DNA of 57,257 nt from Streptococcus danieliae (GCF_009767945.1 NZ_WSRS01000002.1:1-57257), one strand, 5' to 3'; shown: positions 1 to 10,271, numbered from the stretch's first letter. Notes: generated by a model not told the origin, from the letters alone. Numbers and translations: made by a program.

Positions 1-99
1 TTCGCATCCACTAAACCAATCTCCTCTACTCATGTTTTCTGAGACTAGTATAGCTAGATTTCTACTTTATCGGAAGATACCTTGTTATTGGGCGCTTAC
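1..99. repeat. Left copy of exact 99-bp terminal inverted repeat (insertion-sequence fragment)
   Basis: Bases 1-99 are the exact reverse complement of 57159-57257, and identity stops abruptly at base 100. At the right end the same sequence follows an IS-like tip (GGGCACCTCTAAA) that interrupts an integrase gene, so this is most likely the outer part of an insertion sequence present at both window edges in opposite orientation. The fragment is too short to name the IS family. The sharp 99-bp limit also fits a k-mer overlap at a contig break. Bases 100-180 hold nothing I recognise. Confidence 0.7.
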
Positions 100-180
100 A
101 TTAAAAAGCTAAATAATAAAAGCCTAAAACTGTCAGTTTTCAGGGATTCCACACAACTTGACAAAGAGCCAATTTTTTTT

Positions 181-218
181 GCAAAAAAAAACTCTATGGA
201 TTAAAAATCCATAGAGTC
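181..218 (-). terminator. Rho-independent terminator of the ftsH operon
   Basis: An inverted repeat (ACTCTATGGATT / AATCCATAGAGT) has a run of nine A on the plus strand, which reads as a U-run on the minus transcript. It starts immediately after the ftsH stop codon and ends the long minus-strand cluster. Confidence 0.9.
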
Positions 219-223
219 AATGG

Positions 224-2221
224 CTATTCTGAATCAGACTCTGCTGCTTTCTCTGGGTTTGCTTCCATTTTTGAAACAATTTCATCAAAAGAAAGGGGGT
301 GAACATCTGTCTCCTCTTCCTCTTTATTAACTGGCATTTTACCAGTTTCATAAAGGGATTTAATCTCTTGACTATCTAGAGTTTCATGTTCTAAGAGAGC
401 TTGAGCAATGAGAGCGTGTTTTTCGCGGTTATCTTCAATAACTTTACGAGCTGCTTCATGGGCTTCTACCAAGAGTTTCCGGACTTCCTGATCAATTTCC
501 CGAGCTGTTTGTTCAGAAACTGATTTTTCTGGGCTCACTTGGCCACTAAACAAAGCATGGTTTCCTTCATATTGAACAGGACCAAGCACGTTGCTCATTC
601 CATATTCAGTAACCATACTTCGAGCTAACTGAGTCGCTTGTTCAAAGTCATTGGAAGCACCAGTGGTCTGAACACCAAAAATGATTTCTTCGGCAACACG
701 ACCACCCATCAAGCCTGCCAATTGTTCCTTCATATCATCCTTGGAAAGAAGGGATTGGTCTTCTTTTGGAAGAGCAATCATGTAACCACCTGCACGGCCA
801 CGGGGGACAATGGTAACTTTGTGGACCACACGCGCGTTTGACAATACCAAACCGACGATGGTATGACCAGCCTCGTGGTAGGCCACAATTTCCCGGTCTC
901 GTTTGGATACTTCCTTGTCTTTCTTGGATGGACCAGCAATCACACGGTCTTCCGCCTCATCGATATCTGAAGCATCAATTTCTGTTTTGTTGCGACGCGC
1001 AGCTACCAAGGCTGCTTCGTTCAAGACGTTCTCCAAATCAGCTCCCACAAAACCTGGGGTTTGTTGGGCCACCAATTTCAAGTCAACATCTTTGGCCAAA
1101 GGTTTGTTCTTGGCATGGACGCGAAGAATCGCTTCCCGGCCTTTCACATCTGGACGACCGACCAAAATCTTCCTATCAAAACGACCTGGACGAAGCAGGG
1201 CAGGATCCAAGACATCACTCCGGTTGGTTGCAGCAATAACAATAATGCCTTCGTTGCCTGCAAAACCATCCATTTCGATCAATAATTGGTTAAGGGTTTG
1301 TTCGCGTTCATCATTTCCGCCACCCATACCAACACCACGACGGCGACCAACAGCATCAATCTCATCAATAAAAATGATGGCTGGGGCAGCTTTTTTGGCA
1401 TCTTCAAAAAGGGAGCGAACCCGACTGGCTCCGACACCGACAAACATTTCCACAAAGTCCGAACCAGAAATACTGAAGAATGGCACACCAGCCTCCCCAG
1501 CAACAGCCTTGGCCAAGAGGGTTTTACCAGTCCCTGGAGGGCCCTCTAGCAAGACTCCAGCCGGAATCCGCGCACCAAGGTTGGTAAAGCGTTTTGGGTC
1601 CTTGAGGAATTCAACAACTTCTACCAACTCTTGTTTTTCTTCTTCAGCACCGGCTACGTCTGCAAACCGAACTTTGATTTCTTCCTTGGTAGCAGCTTTG
1701 GCACGGTTCCGACCAAAGTTCATAGCACCGCGTGCCCCGCCTCCGTTCTGGTTCATCATGGTCATGAAGAAGAACAGAACAATGACAAAGGGAACAATGC
1801 TGATCATAAACTGAATCCAAGCACCACTGGAGCTTTCCCGCTTAATGCTAAGATCAGCTCCCTTTTCTTGGGCTAGATCCTGAATTTTAGAAATATTGGC
1901 TTCTGATGGTAGGATGATGCTGGTAAACTGCTCAGCTTTCACCGAATTGGCGTCAAAAAATTGGACTCCTAGATCCGTTTTTACCTCTTGTGCTTCTTTA
2001 TAAGTCCCTTGGATCTCAATCACACTACCATTGGGTTGGTAGCTAAGCTTCTTGACATTGCCACTTTCTAATTGCTTGGTTAACTCTGAAAAGGAGAGTT
2101 GTTGTGTCTGACTACCAGAATTAGAGCCAAATAGCATTTGGAAACCAGTAATCACGGCAACAATCACAAGGAGATAGGCCAAGGGATTACGACCGACGAA
2201 TCGGTTGTTTTGTTTCTTCAT
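224..2221 (-). CDS. ftsH: ATP-dependent zinc metalloprotease FtsH
   Basis: Membrane-anchored AAA+ protease that degrades misfolded and short-lived membrane and cytosolic proteins. The 665-residue product has an N-terminal membrane segment (about 14-31), an extracytoplasmic domain, and a second membrane segment (about 136-155). The AAA module has Walker A GPPGTGKT, Walker B IIFIDEID and the arginine-finger region RPGRFDR. The zinc-binding protease motif HEAGH is near residue 450, and the tail is acidic. Length is normal for the family. It follows hpt by 23 bp, the conserved streptococcal hpt-ftsH order, and is last in the cluster, directly before a terminator. Confidence 0.97.
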   Translation of the reverse strand: MKKQNNRFVGRNPLAYLLVIVAVITGFQMLFGSNSGSQTQQLSFSELTKQLESGNVKKLSYQPNGSVIEIQGTYKEAQEVKTDLGVQFFDANSVKAEQFTSIILPSEANISKIQDLAQEKGADLSIKRESSSGAWIQFMISIVPFVIVLFFFMTMMNQNGGGARGAMNFGRNRAKAATKEEIKVRFADVAGAEEEKQELVEVVEFLKDPKRFTNLGARIPAGVLLEGPPGTGKTLLAKAVAGEAGVPFFSISGSDFVEMFVGVGASRVRSLFEDAKKAAPAIIFIDEIDAVGRRRGVGMGGGNDEREQTLNQLLIEMDGFAGNEGIIVIAATNRSDVLDPALLRPGRFDRKILVGRPDVKGREAILRVHAKNKPLAKDVDLKLVAQQTPGFVGADLENVLNEAALVAARRNKTEIDASDIDEAEDRVIAGPSKKDKEVSKRDREIVAYHEAGHTIVGLVLSNARVVHKVTIVPRGRAGGYMIALPKEDQSLLSKDDMKEQLAGLMGGRVAEEIIFGVQTTGASNDFEQATQLARSMVTEYGMSNVLGPVQYEGNHALFSGQVSPEKSVSEQTAREIDQEVRKLLVEAHEAARKVIEDNREKHALIAQALLEHETLDSQEIKSLYETGKMPVNKEEEETDVHPLSFDEIVSKMEANPEKAAESDSE

Positions 2222-2244
2222 GTAGTTCCGTTTCCTTTTATATT

Positions 2245-2784
2245 TTATTGATAAACTTCCTCTTTTAAAATTCCAATGTAAGGAAGGTTACGGTAATTCT
2301 CTTGATAATCTAGCCCAAAACCAACGACAAATTCATTGGGAATGGTGAAGCAAGAATAGTCTGCATCAATTTCAACCTGACGTCCTTCTGGCTTGTCCAA
2401 AAGGGTTACGATCTTAAGAGAGGCTGGCTTGCGCTCTAAAAACATCCGTTTCAAAACATCCAAGGTCAAACCGGAGTCAATAATATCCTCAATGATAACA
2501 ACGTGTCGATTTTCAATATCAGCTGTTAGATCTTTAACCACAGTCAACTCGCCTGTACTCGCCATTCCACCTTGGTAACTTGAAACAGCCATATAATCTG
2601 TCTCCAAATGAGCATCGACATGGTTAATCAACTCCGCCATAAAGGGAATGGAGCCTTTTAGAATTCCTACAAAAATTGGATTTTTCTCTTGGTATTCTTG
2701 GGTCAAAGTCTGACCTAACTTTTCTGCAGCGGCAACAATCTCTTCATGAGAGATAAGTACGTTCTTGATATCCTGATCTAACAT
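2245..2784 (-). CDS. hpt: Hypoxanthine-guanine phosphoribosyltransferase
   Basis: Salvages hypoxanthine and guanine to IMP and GMP using PRPP in the cytoplasm. The 179-residue protein has the PRPP-binding signature [14 protein letters not shown] (about 95-108) and the type I phosphoribosyltransferase fold pattern, with the C-terminal FVVGFGLDY segment that contacts the purine. It starts 9 bp downstream of tilS and precedes ftsH. The tilS-hpt-ftsH order is widespread in Firmicutes, which supports co-transcription. Confidence 0.96.
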   Translation of the reverse strand: MLDQDIKNVLISHEEIVAAAEKLGQTLTQEYQEKNPIFVGILKGSIPFMAELINHVDAHLETDYMAVSSYQGGMASTGELTVVKDLTADIENRHVVIIEDIIDSGLTLDVLKRMFLERKPASLKIVTLLDKPEGRQVEIDADYSCFTIPNEFVVGFGLDYQENYRNLPYIGILKEEVYQ

Positions 2785-2793
2785 ATATATTTC

Positions 2794-4071
2794 CTACTCT
2801 ATTTTCATTTTTTGGACATAAATTCTAGCCTTCATTATACCATGTTCATTCTCGATACTCAAACATGGGCCATGACTATTGACAATTCCCTGAATCTTTT
2901 CATTCTGCTCGACAATGACGGCCTGCTCCCGCTCCTGAACCGGAATTTTCTCATTAATAAACCAACGCCGCAATTTTCGCCGATAACCGTTCCATTCAAA
3001 GGCATCCCCTTCTTGACGTCGACGCAAGAGAACTGGCTTTGACTCCACGAGAATCTCCGCCAGAATAGGACCTTGGGGTTTTCTTTCGAAGAAAAAGCGA
3101 AAGGCACCAAAATCAGTCACCTGGCCGACTTCTAGCAAAAAGGGAGGGAGCTCTTCTTGGCTGGAAGGAGGACTTGTAATTTCAAAGCTATTGTAGCGTT
3201 TGTCTAACCAGTAGCCCTGCCCTAGATAAGTCCGGTGACTTCCATCTTTCCGCAATAGACGAGCCAGGGAGTCAAGGCTGTTCGGTCCCCTGTGGAGCTG
3301 GGGATAGTTCTTTAAATACTGGTCTAAGAGGTACATTTGTAAGACCTCTGGCTCCTCTTGCCATTTTTCCAAATGGGAGGGATCCAAAGGCGGAATCCGA
3401 CTGGCCAAGAGACCATAGAGGTCTTCCACCTGCTGGGATAAACGCAAAAGGCCACGATCAAGCCCCGGATTCTCCGCCCGCAAAAGGGGCAGTAGCTGAT
3501 GGCGAACTCGATTACGAAAATAGGTGGGGGAGCTATTGGAGCTATCTTCAAAATAAAACTCCTGGGGCAGGTCCTGCTTGGCAAAGGGAAGCAGAGGACG
3601 AATCAGCTGACCAGGGCCAAACAACTGACACTGCTTCATCCCTCCCAGGCTCTCCAAATGCTTGCCTTGAATAATTCGCATCAGGATGGTCTCAACCTGA
3701 TCATCCTGATGGTGGGCTGTGATCAGGGCTGTGTAGGCCTCTTCAACCATCAGGCGCTTAAAAAAGGTGTAACGAAAATCACGCGCCGCTAGCTCTGTAA
3801 ATTTTCCTGTAAAAGAGCATGAATAGAAGGGAATTTCCAAGTCTTGCGCCAGGCGCTCTAGGGACTTCTCCTCCCAAGCAGCTTCCGGACGTTGACCATA
3901 ATTTACATGGGCCAGCCCCATCTGAATCCCCAATTCCTCTTGGTGCCGATAGAGAAAACTCACTAAATACAGGGAGTCTTTACCTCCTGATAAGGCCACC
4001 AAAACCCGGCTATGCTCTTGAAAAAATTGCTGGTCTAGCACATGTTGGCGTAAATGTTCCTCAAATGTCAT
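2794..4071 (-). CDS. tilS: tRNA(Ile)-lysidine synthase TilS
   Basis: Converts C34 of the CAU-anticodon tRNA-Ile to lysidine, switching decoding from AUG to AUA; essential in most bacteria. The 425-residue protein opens with the N-type ATP pyrophosphatase P-loop SGGKDS (about residues 29-34), followed by the conserved HHQDDQVET segment, and has the TilS C-terminal domain (LRRRQEGD...LRRWFINEKIP). Its start overlaps the end of the preceding serine-hydrolase gene by 4 bp (ATGA), indicating translational coupling. Confidence 0.95.
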   Translation of the reverse strand: MTFEEHLRQHVLDQQFFQEHSRVLVALSGGKDSLYLVSFLYRHQEELGIQMGLAHVNYGQRPEAAWEEKSLERLAQDLEIPFYSCSFTGKFTELAARDFRYTFFKRLMVEEAYTALITAHHQDDQVETILMRIIQGKHLESLGGMKQCQLFGPGQLIRPLLPFAKQDLPQEFYFEDSSNSSPTYFRNRVRHQLLPLLRAENPGLDRGLLRLSQQVEDLYGLLASRIPPLDPSHLEKWQEEPEVLQMYLLDQYLKNYPQLHRGPNSLDSLARLLRKDGSHRTYLGQGYWLDKRYNSFEITSPPSSQEELPPFLLEVGQVTDFGAFRFFFERKPQGPILAEILVESKPVLLRRRQEGDAFEWNGYRRKLRRWFINEKIPVQEREQAVIVEQNEKIQGIVNSHGPCLSIENEHGIMKARIYVQKMKIE

Positions 4072-5372
4072 TTGAGTACCTCGTAGATATCCTTGGAAAT
4101 GCGAGCAATCAGGTCCATTTCTTTATTCTCCGTGAAAACAACAAGAACATAGGGAGACTTGGCAAAAACAATAGCTGCATCGTGGTGAAAGTCATCCGCA
4201 TCACCAATTTTATGAGCAACTAGAACCGGCAGATCTTTGGGAATCCGCTGGTCGTCAAAATTCGTTTGCTTGAGCATCTCCAAAAGCTCGCCTTGCTGGT
4301 CATAAATGGCTTCCATCAGGAAACCTGCCATTTGCGGGCTCACCTCCCGGTCCACAACATCCCAAGTCTGCCCCACAATCTGACGAATTTCCTGGTGGAA
4401 GTCTTGATTGGAGGAGTCCGTCCCATAATAGCCCAAGATATTATGAGCTACATTATCGGACTCTTTGGCTGCTTTTTCCTCTAGTTCCTTAAGACTGTAG
4501 TTTTTTCCATCCGGTTCTTTGGGAAGACTGCCTGTTCCAGCTGGATCATAAGCGCCATCATAGTCTTCCGTTTCTTTCTTATAAAGAAAGGTGTCTGTCC
4601 ACTTTAAAGTGCCGTCCAGGACCTGCTTTTGCACATAGTAAAGGTAGGGAAGTTTGGTGATACTAGCCGAATACATGATTTGATCTAGCTTCACCCCTGC
4701 CACCTGCTGGGTTTCCAGTTGTTTCACATAGATGCCCAGTCCCTCTTCTTGGTACTTCTGCTCCAAAAGCTCCTGTACCCGCTGGATACGGTTGTCCTCC
4801 TTTGATAAAGAAGACCAGGCAACATATTCCCCTTTATCGGTAAGGGCAAAGGGACCACGTGGATAGGTCAATTTTTGAACAATCCGTACCTGCTGATAAG
4901 GCTTGTAAGGAACAGAGGCAGGTTTTGTCTGAGCTGTTGGAAACTCTTTATAAAACTGGGCTCCGGGTTGGATAAAAAAGGACTGGTCCAAGGTCTCTGC
5001 CGTCAGAACTTGATTGTCATAGACCAGACTCCGACTACCCAAGATATGACTCCCGTCCTTTAGTGTAAACAGGGGAGTCCCATCTTCACGATAAATCAAG
5101 CTTTGGATCTCCAAAGCTTGATTGGGGAGGATTGTGTTTTTGATATCTTGCAACTCTTGATCCTTAAAACTAACTAATGCTTGAGCAGCTAAGGGCTGCT
5201 GGGGTAAGTCTTGGTAAAACAAACCGAAAGGCAGCTGGGTCAACAAGGCCTTTTCTCTAAGCCCCAGGGTTAAATTCTCGGCTGGGTCTAGTTTCACAAA
5301 AGGCCAGCTGACAAACCAGCACAGGACTGGCAAGAGTAGCCATTGCTGCTTACTGGTCTTCGACATGGTCAT
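4068..5372 (-). CDS. Secreted serine hydrolase of beta-lactamase/PBP-like fold
   Basis: The 434-residue product has an N-terminal hydrophobic stretch (about 10-26, WLLLPVLCWFVSWPFV) acting as signal or anchor, so most of it should lie outside the membrane. The C-terminal half resembles class A beta-lactamase-like hydrolases: SASITKLPYLYY matches an SxxK nucleophile motif, KESDNVAHNILG an SDN-type motif, and AHKIGDADDF a KTG-like motif. The substrate is unknown; a wall-related role is suggested by the neighbouring divIC. It overlaps the 40-codon gene upstream by 23 bp and tilS downstream by 4 bp. It is the conserved streptococcal gene before tilS. Confidence 0.8.
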   Translation of the reverse strand: MTMSKTSKQQWLLLPVLCWFVSWPFVKLDPAENLTLGLREKALLTQLPFGLFYQDLPQQPLAAQALVSFKDQELQDIKNTILPNQALEIQSLIYREDGTPLFTLKDGSHILGSRSLVYDNQVLTAETLDQSFFIQPGAQFYKEFPTAQTKPASVPYKPYQQVRIVQKLTYPRGPFALTDKGEYVAWSSLSKEDNRIQRVQELLEQKYQEEGLGIYVKQLETQQVAGVKLDQIMYSASITKLPYLYYVQKQVLDGTLKWTDTFLYKKETEDYDGAYDPAGTGSLPKEPDGKNYSLKELEEKAAKESDNVAHNILGYYGTDSSNQDFHQEIRQIVGQTWDVVDREVSPQMAGFLMEAIYDQQGELLEMLKQTNFDDQRIPKDLPVLVAHKIGDADDFHHDAAIVFAKSPYVLVVFTENKEMDLIARISKDIYEVLK

Positions 5373-5472
5373 TTAAATAGAAGGTTTTGTTCTTTTCCGC
5401 TAGTTCAGCTAGTTTTTCCTCTGAAAACTGGAGAAAAAGCGCAACCTTTTTCATGAGTTCTGATTTTTCCAT
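5350..5472 (-). CDS. Conserved 40-residue small protein between divIC and the serine hydrolase
   Basis: A short ORF starting directly after the divIC stop codon (stop and ATG are adjacent) and ending inside the start of the serine-hydrolase gene. The product is charged and helical-looking, opening MEKSELMKKVALFLQFSEEK and ending YLNDHVEDQ; no motif indicates function. Pneumococci carry a small hypothetical gene at this position, from my knowledge of the locus. The overlaps at both ends argue for a translationally coupled real gene rather than chance. Function unknown. Confidence 0.75.
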   Translation of the reverse strand: MEKSELMKKVALFLQFSEEKLAELAEKNKTFYLNDHVEDQ

Positions 5473-5841
5473 TTATTTAGGTAGGAGGTCCGGTATGGTA
5501 TAGATGGTTTCCCCGTCTTTTGAATAGTAATAACGGGCCCGCATATACTTGCTGGCATAGTCATCATCTTCTAGCTTCTTGGCTAGATTCGAGAGCCTCT
5601 CTTCTTCCCTTTCTAATTGTTGGTATTGTTGGTCCATTTCACGGTAGTGCTTCCGTCTTTGTTCCAAAACCTCGCGATTTCGAACCAGGTTAAAAATAGG
5701 AAGGATAAACAGGAGCACCACCAAAATAAGGACCCAACCTATAAACCGATTCCGCTGCCGGCGGTGGTCATGTTGTTCACGCCTTTGGGAGCTTTCTTCG
5801 TGAATATAGGCATTCTTCATTTGCAGGACATTTTTAGGCAT
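5473..5841 (-). CDS. divIC: Septum formation initiator DivIC (FtsB-like)
   Basis: A small bitopic division protein that joins the FtsL/DivIB complex at the septum. The 122-residue product has a basic cytoplasmic N-terminus ([13 protein letters not shown]), one membrane segment (about 34-51, [18 protein letters not shown]), then an extracellular coiled coil ([30 protein letters not shown]) and a short tail ([19 protein letters not shown]), the classic FtsB/DivIC layout. It overlaps the upstream rqcP gene by 8 bp. Confidence 0.92.
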   Translation of the reverse strand: MPKNVLQMKNAYIHEESSQRREQHDHRRQRNRFIGWVLILVVLLFILPIFNLVRNREVLEQRRKHYREMDQQYQQLEREEERLSNLAKKLEDDDYASKYMRARYYYSKDGETIYTIPDLLPK

Positions 5842-6100
5842 CTTCTTCGATCCTTACTTCCTCCAACAATTCATACATTTTGGAGGCATCTTCTTTTTTG
5901 GTGCTGTCCAACATTTCTACAACACGAACGCGCACCAACTTGTTACCAAAACGGATTTCAACAATATCGTCGATTTTTAAATCAGTTGAGGATTTTGCCA
6001 GGATACCATTGACTTTAATTCTCCCCTTGTCAGCAACTTCCTTAGCCACTGGACGTCGTTTGATCAGGCGAGATACTTTCAAATACTTATCTAATCGCAT
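5834..6100 (-). CDS. rqcP: S4-domain RNA-binding protein RqcP (Hsp15-like)
   Basis: The 88-residue protein is essentially one S4 RNA-binding domain: [19 protein letters not shown], then the GRIKVNG turn and a VEIRFGNK strand. Homologues (YabO/RqcP, Hsp15) bind obstructed 50S subunits carrying peptidyl-tRNA and help RqcH add alanine tails in ribosome quality control. It lies between mfd and divIC, the same order as in Bacillus (mfd...yabO-divIC), which supports the orthology. Its end overlaps divIC. Confidence 0.9.
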   Translation of the reverse strand: MRLDKYLKVSRLIKRRPVAKEVADKGRIKVNGILAKSSTDLKIDDIVEIRFGNKLVRVRVVEMLDSTKKEDASKMYELLEEVRIEEDA

Positions 6101-6119
6101 GGTTCATTCTCCTTTTTTT

Positions 6120-9100
6120 CTATTGTAACACGTTTTGTTCAGGCTTTTGATCGTGATCCTCTAGTTTCTGATCCAATACCTGCGCTAAAAAGCGGGTTAC
6201 CTGGAGCAAAGCCTCGAGGATCTCGTAATCTTTTTCCTGTTTGGCCTTAAAAATGATTTCCATTTTTCCTTGGACATCGCTTAATTGTGCTTTCAAAGTC
6301 GTTTGTGAAAGGGCTTGGAAATAATCTTGGGCCAAGAAATAGCGGCTAGCTTTGGCAGCAAAGCGAAGGTGAATAGCTCCGTTTCGCAATAAAATATTTT
6401 CGACAAAAACCTTATCTGCATAGGCTTTTAAAAGGGCAATTTCAAGCAGATAGGCCACCGCATCTGGATACTCTCCAAAACGGTCAATCAACTCTTCCTG
6501 CAACTCTTGGTAAACTTCTGGTCCATCGATTTGACGAATCCGTTTATAGATCTCAATCTTCTGCCGTTCATCTTGAATATAGTCAGATGGCAAATAAGCA
6601 TCGATGCCCAAAGAAATCTCTGCGTGGGTTCCCTGTTTTACCTGAACCCGATTCTGCTTCTTAGCGATAGCTTCTTCTAATAATTGTGAATAGAGTTCAA
6701 ATCCAACGGAGTCAATGAAACCACTTTGGGAGCTTCCCAATAGATTTCCTGCTCCACGAATGGAAAGGTCCCGCATCGCAATTTTAAAACCACTGCCCAG
6801 CTCTGTGAAACCTTTAATCGCATCCAAGCGTTTCTCTGACACTTCTGTCAAGCTCTTGTCAGGCTTGTAAAAGAGATAGGAATAGGCAAGCCGATTGCTA
6901 CGGCCGACACGTCCCCGCAATTGGTAAAGGGTTGACAAGCCCATGTAATCGGCATTTTCAATAAAAAGCGTATTGGCGTTTGGAATATCAACCCCTGTTT
7001 CAATAATGGTTGTGGTGACCAAGACATCATAAACACCATTGATAAAATCCAAGAGGGTATTTTCCAAACGCACTTCCGACATTTGACCGTGGACAAAACC
7101 AATCGAAGCTTCTGGAATCAGTTCCTGCAATTCGGCAACCTTCAGTTCAATGGTTTCGACACGGTTGTAAAGATAGTAGGCCTGGCCGCCTCTTTCAATC
7201 TCCCTTAAAACAGCATCACGGATAACTTGGGGATTGGTTTCCATTACAAAGGTTTGGACTGGGTAGCGATTGGTTGGAGGGGTTTCAATAACCGATAAAT
7301 CTCGGATTCCTAGCATGGACATATGCAGGGTTCGGGGAATCGGAGTAGCAGTTAGGGTTAAGACATCTACCTTATTTTTCAAGGCTTTCAATTTTTCTTT
7401 ATGTTTCACCCCAAAACGCTGTTCTTCATCGATGATGATCAAACCTAGGTCGGCAAATACCACATCGTTTGAGAGGAGACGATGGGTTCCGATGATGATA
7501 TCGACTTGTCCCTTGGCCAATCTTTCCAGGATCTCCGCCTGTTCTTTTTTACTTCGAAAGCGGCTCAGACCGTCCACCTCAACCGCAAATTCTGCAAAAC
7601 GTTCTTGGAAGTTTACCAAGTGTTGTTGAGCGAGAACGGTCGTCGGCACTAGGATGGCCACTTGTTTCTGATCCTGCACCGCTTTAAAGGCTGCCCGCAT
7701 GGCGACCTCGGTTTTTCCAAACCCAACATCCCCTACCAAGAGACGATCCATGGGTTTGTCTTTTTCCATGTCCTCTTTGATTTCCTGAATACTCTTGAGC
7801 TGGTCCTCTGTTTCCACATAGGGAAAATCATTATCAAATTCTTCCTGATCCGGAGTGTCTGGCGAAAAGGCAAATCCCTTCAGCTGGGCACGCTCCGCAT
7901 AAAGCTTCAGCAAGTCATCGGCAATATCTTCGACCTGCTTTTCAATCTTCCGCTTGGTTTTCTGGAAACGACCGTCATTTAGTTTGTTCAGTTTCGGAGT
8001 TTTTCCGTCACTGGCCACATATTTAGACAGCAAATCCAATTGATCAACTGGTAGGGAGATACGATCGCCGTTTTCATAACGGACCGTGAGGTAGTCCCGA
8101 TGATTCCCGGAAACCTCTAAGGTCTCAATTCCTAGATATTGACCGATTCCATGGATGGAGTGAACAACATAGTCGCCTTTTTCCAACTCCTGATAACTTT
8201 TTAAGCGCTCGGCGTTTGAAATCGTCTGTCGCCGAACCCGGTGTTTATTCTTTTTATGGAATAGTTCCTTCTCTGTAATGACCAGTAATTTCTGATCTTG
8301 GAGTTGAAAACCTTGACTCAAGCCAAGTTGACACAATTGTATCCCATTAACCTTGATTTCATCGCTTTTCACAAAATCCACTGTCAATTCATACTCCTGT
8401 AAAGAAGATTGTAAAGACTGTAATCTTTCTTTAGAAGTGATGTCAAGCAGAATTGTATAGCCCGATTTCTGAAAACGAACCAACTCCTCTTTAATGATTG
8501 GGATTTGGTTAAAGTAGTCCTGGAGTGGAAATTCCTGAAACTGGTATAAGCCGCTTAATTTTAAGTTTCCAAACCCTCTTTGAATATAGGAAAAGAAACT
8601 AGCTGGCTTGTGGAGACGCCACTTAGAGTAGGTATCCAGATAGTAGCGTTGAGTTGACACTGCTTTGTCAATCTGTAATTGATCTGTCAAGAACTGAGCA
8701 ACCTCTAGTTCTTGTTGGGCTTTTCTATCTGTCAAGCGTTGAAATTCATCAAAAATGACCAAATTTTCCTTTGACAGGTAATCCAAAAGGCTCCATTCTC
8801 CCTCATAGAAGTATTGTAAGAATCCTGGATAGGCATCATGGTAAGAATAGTTACGAACTGCAGCAAGAATTTCCTGAAGATAAGAGAGAAGACTTGGATT
8901 GGATTGAGACTCCATCAATTCAATCAAGGCTGCTTCAGCACGGTCATAGTCTGCTTGACTAAGAATCTGATCAACAACTGGCTGGAGAGTCAAAGAATCA
9001 ACCTGTTGTTGCGAACGTTGATGGTCGGGACTAAAGATTCTGAGACTGTCTAATTCGTCGCCAAAGAACTCTAAACGATAGGGAAAGTCTTGGCCTAAGG

Positions 9101-9656
9101 GATAGATATCCAAAATATCTCCGCGGTGGCTATATTCTCCTGCTTGAGAAACCTGGCCCACCTTCCGATAGCCCATATCCGTTACTACTTGCAACAAATC
9201 GTCAAAGGCATAGGTTTGCCCTAATTCTAGGGTCATTTTGTAAGCCGCATAATCCTTAGGATTTGGTAAACGGAGGCCCAGAGCAGCTAGATTGGCAATC
9301 AGAATACCCGATTGATTTTCTTGCAGAAATTGGAGACTTTGAGCCCGTGCATATTCTCTCTCCTTGGAAGCAAAGGCTAACTCTACCGCCGCCACATCTT
9401 CAGCAATAAAAGGATAGACCTGCTCCTCTCCCACTAAGGCTACCAAATCGCTTTCCAAGCGTTCAGCCTCCACCACACTGGCAACAACCACCACAATTTT
9501 TGCTTGTTTGGTACGTAAGAGACTGGCAATTGCGAGAGCTTTGCTACTGGCAGAAAGGCCTAAAATCAGTTGCCGCGAGTCCTTGGTAAAGCCTTCTTGC
9601 CAAGCTTGCATTTGCTGATTTTGTTCAAAGAGTGAAATGAGATCGATTTTAGCCAT
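6120..9656 (-). CDS. mfd: Transcription-repair coupling factor Mfd
   Basis: A 1178-residue SF2 translocase that removes RNA polymerase stalled at lesions and recruits UvrA. Visible in order: a UvrB-like N-terminal half (RLEFFGDELDSLRIF), the CarD-like RNA-polymerase interaction module (YQELEKGDYVVHSIHGIGQYLG, about 490), Walker A GDVGFGKTE (about 645), IIDEEQRFGV Walker B, TATPIPRTL, QLRGRVGRSNR motif VI, and the TRCF C-terminal domain. Length is typical. It starts inside the end of pth (8-bp overlap), as in many Firmicutes. Confidence 0.97.
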   Translation of the reverse strand: MAKIDLISLFEQNQQMQAWQEGFTKDSRQLILGLSASSKALAIASLLRTKQAKIVVVVASVVEAERLESDLVALVGEEQVYPFIAEDVAAVELAFASKEREYARAQSLQFLQENQSGILIANLAALGLRLPNPKDYAAYKMTLELGQTYAFDDLLQVVTDMGYRKVGQVSQAGEYSHRGDILDIYPLGQDFPYRLEFFGDELDSLRIFSPDHQRSQQQVDSLTLQPVVDQILSQADYDRAEAALIELMESQSNPSLLSYLQEILAAVRNYSYHDAYPGFLQYFYEGEWSLLDYLSKENLVIFDEFQRLTDRKAQQELEVAQFLTDQLQIDKAVSTQRYYLDTYSKWRLHKPASFFSYIQRGFGNLKLSGLYQFQEFPLQDYFNQIPIIKEELVRFQKSGYTILLDITSKERLQSLQSSLQEYELTVDFVKSDEIKVNGIQLCQLGLSQGFQLQDQKLLVITEKELFHKKNKHRVRRQTISNAERLKSYQELEKGDYVVHSIHGIGQYLGIETLEVSGNHRDYLTVRYENGDRISLPVDQLDLLSKYVASDGKTPKLNKLNDGRFQKTKRKIEKQVEDIADDLLKLYAERAQLKGFAFSPDTPDQEEFDNDFPYVETEDQLKSIQEIKEDMEKDKPMDRLLVGDVGFGKTEVAMRAAFKAVQDQKQVAILVPTTVLAQQHLVNFQERFAEFAVEVDGLSRFRSKKEQAEILERLAKGQVDIIIGTHRLLSNDVVFADLGLIIIDEEQRFGVKHKEKLKALKNKVDVLTLTATPIPRTLHMSMLGIRDLSVIETPPTNRYPVQTFVMETNPQVIRDAVLREIERGGQAYYLYNRVETIELKVAELQELIPEASIGFVHGQMSEVRLENTLLDFINGVYDVLVTTTIIETGVDIPNANTLFIENADYMGLSTLYQLRGRVGRSNRLAYSYLFYKPDKSLTEVSEKRLDAIKGFTELGSGFKIAMRDLSIRGAGNLLGSSQSGFIDSVGFELYSQLLEEAIAKKQNRVQVKQGTHAEISLGIDAYLPSDYIQDERQKIEIYKRIRQIDGPEVYQELQEELIDRFGEYPDAVAYLLEIALLKAYADKVFVENILLRNGAIHLRFAAKASRYFLAQDYFQALSQTTLKAQLSDVQGKMEIIFKAKQEKDYEILEALLQVTRFLAQVLDQKLEDHDQKPEQNVLQ

Positions 9657-10218
9657 TGTAACGCCTCATTGTAGCTTCTAGGTCACTTGTCTCCAGATAA
9701 TGGTAAAGTCCGTCTGTGACGCGTTCTAGGGCTTCTGACATCGCGATTTGTTCCTCAGCCGTAAAATTCCCTAGTACATAGTTAGGAACAGACTGCTGGG
9801 GCGCTGGACGGCCAATCCCAACCTTGAAACGGAGAAAATCCGAATGCCCTAACAGATGGATAATGTGTTTGATCCCATTATGACCACCTGCTGAGCCTTT
9901 GGCTCGCAGACGAACTTTCCCGACAGCCATATCCAGGTCATCATAAATCAGGATTAGATCCTCAGCCGTTAACCCGTAATAGGCCAGGAGGGCTTCGACA
10001 GCCAAACCACTTCTATTCATAAAGGTCGTTGGTTTTACAAGATAGATTTTTTCTCCTCGATGGAAAAAGGAAGCTACTTCTGCTTGAAAAATACGATCTT
10101 CCTTGAACGTAATATTTTCTTTTTGGGCAACATGATCCACAAGCTGGAAACCCACATTATGGCGTGTTTGTTGATATTTAGAGCCTGGATTGCCCAAGCC
10201 GACTACAAGTTTGGTCAT
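9649..10218 (-). CDS. pth: Peptidyl-tRNA hydrolase
   Basis: Hydrolyses peptidyl-tRNA released prematurely from ribosomes, recycling tRNA. The 189-residue protein carries the family active-site residues: Asn10 in GLGNPG, His20 in TRHNVGF, and Asp93 in LILIYDDLD, plus SAGGHNGIKHI. It overlaps mfd, so repair and translation-rescue functions share a transcript with rqcP further on. Confidence 0.96.
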   Translation of the reverse strand: MTKLVVGLGNPGSKYQQTRHNVGFQLVDHVAQKENITFKEDRIFQAEVASFFHRGEKIYLVKPTTFMNRSGLAVEALLAYYGLTAEDLILIYDDLDMAVGKVRLRAKGSAGGHNGIKHIIHLLGHSDFLRFKVGIGRPAPQQSVPNYVLGNFTAEEQIAMSEALERVTDGLYHYLETSDLEATMRRYNG

Positions 10219-10237
10219 TATTCCTCCAATACGAAAA

Positions 10238-10260
10238 GAGGCTGGGAAGGTGCCAACCTC
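10238..10260 (-). terminator. Hairpin between ychF and pth
   Basis: A short inverted repeat (GAGGCTGG / CCAACCTC) lies in the 53-bp gap between ychF and pth. There is no clear U-run on the minus transcript, so it may be an RNA processing or attenuation element rather than a terminator. The GAGGCTGGGA motif recurs at 32819 and, in variant form, at 37785. Confidence 0.35.
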
Positions 10261-10271
10261 GCTTGATTATG

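Noticed and set aside
903-1814. Long plus-strand open frame (303 codons) opposite ftsH
   Set aside because: It lies entirely antisense to the well-supported ftsH gene, has no ribosome site, and its composition mirrors the ftsH codon pattern.
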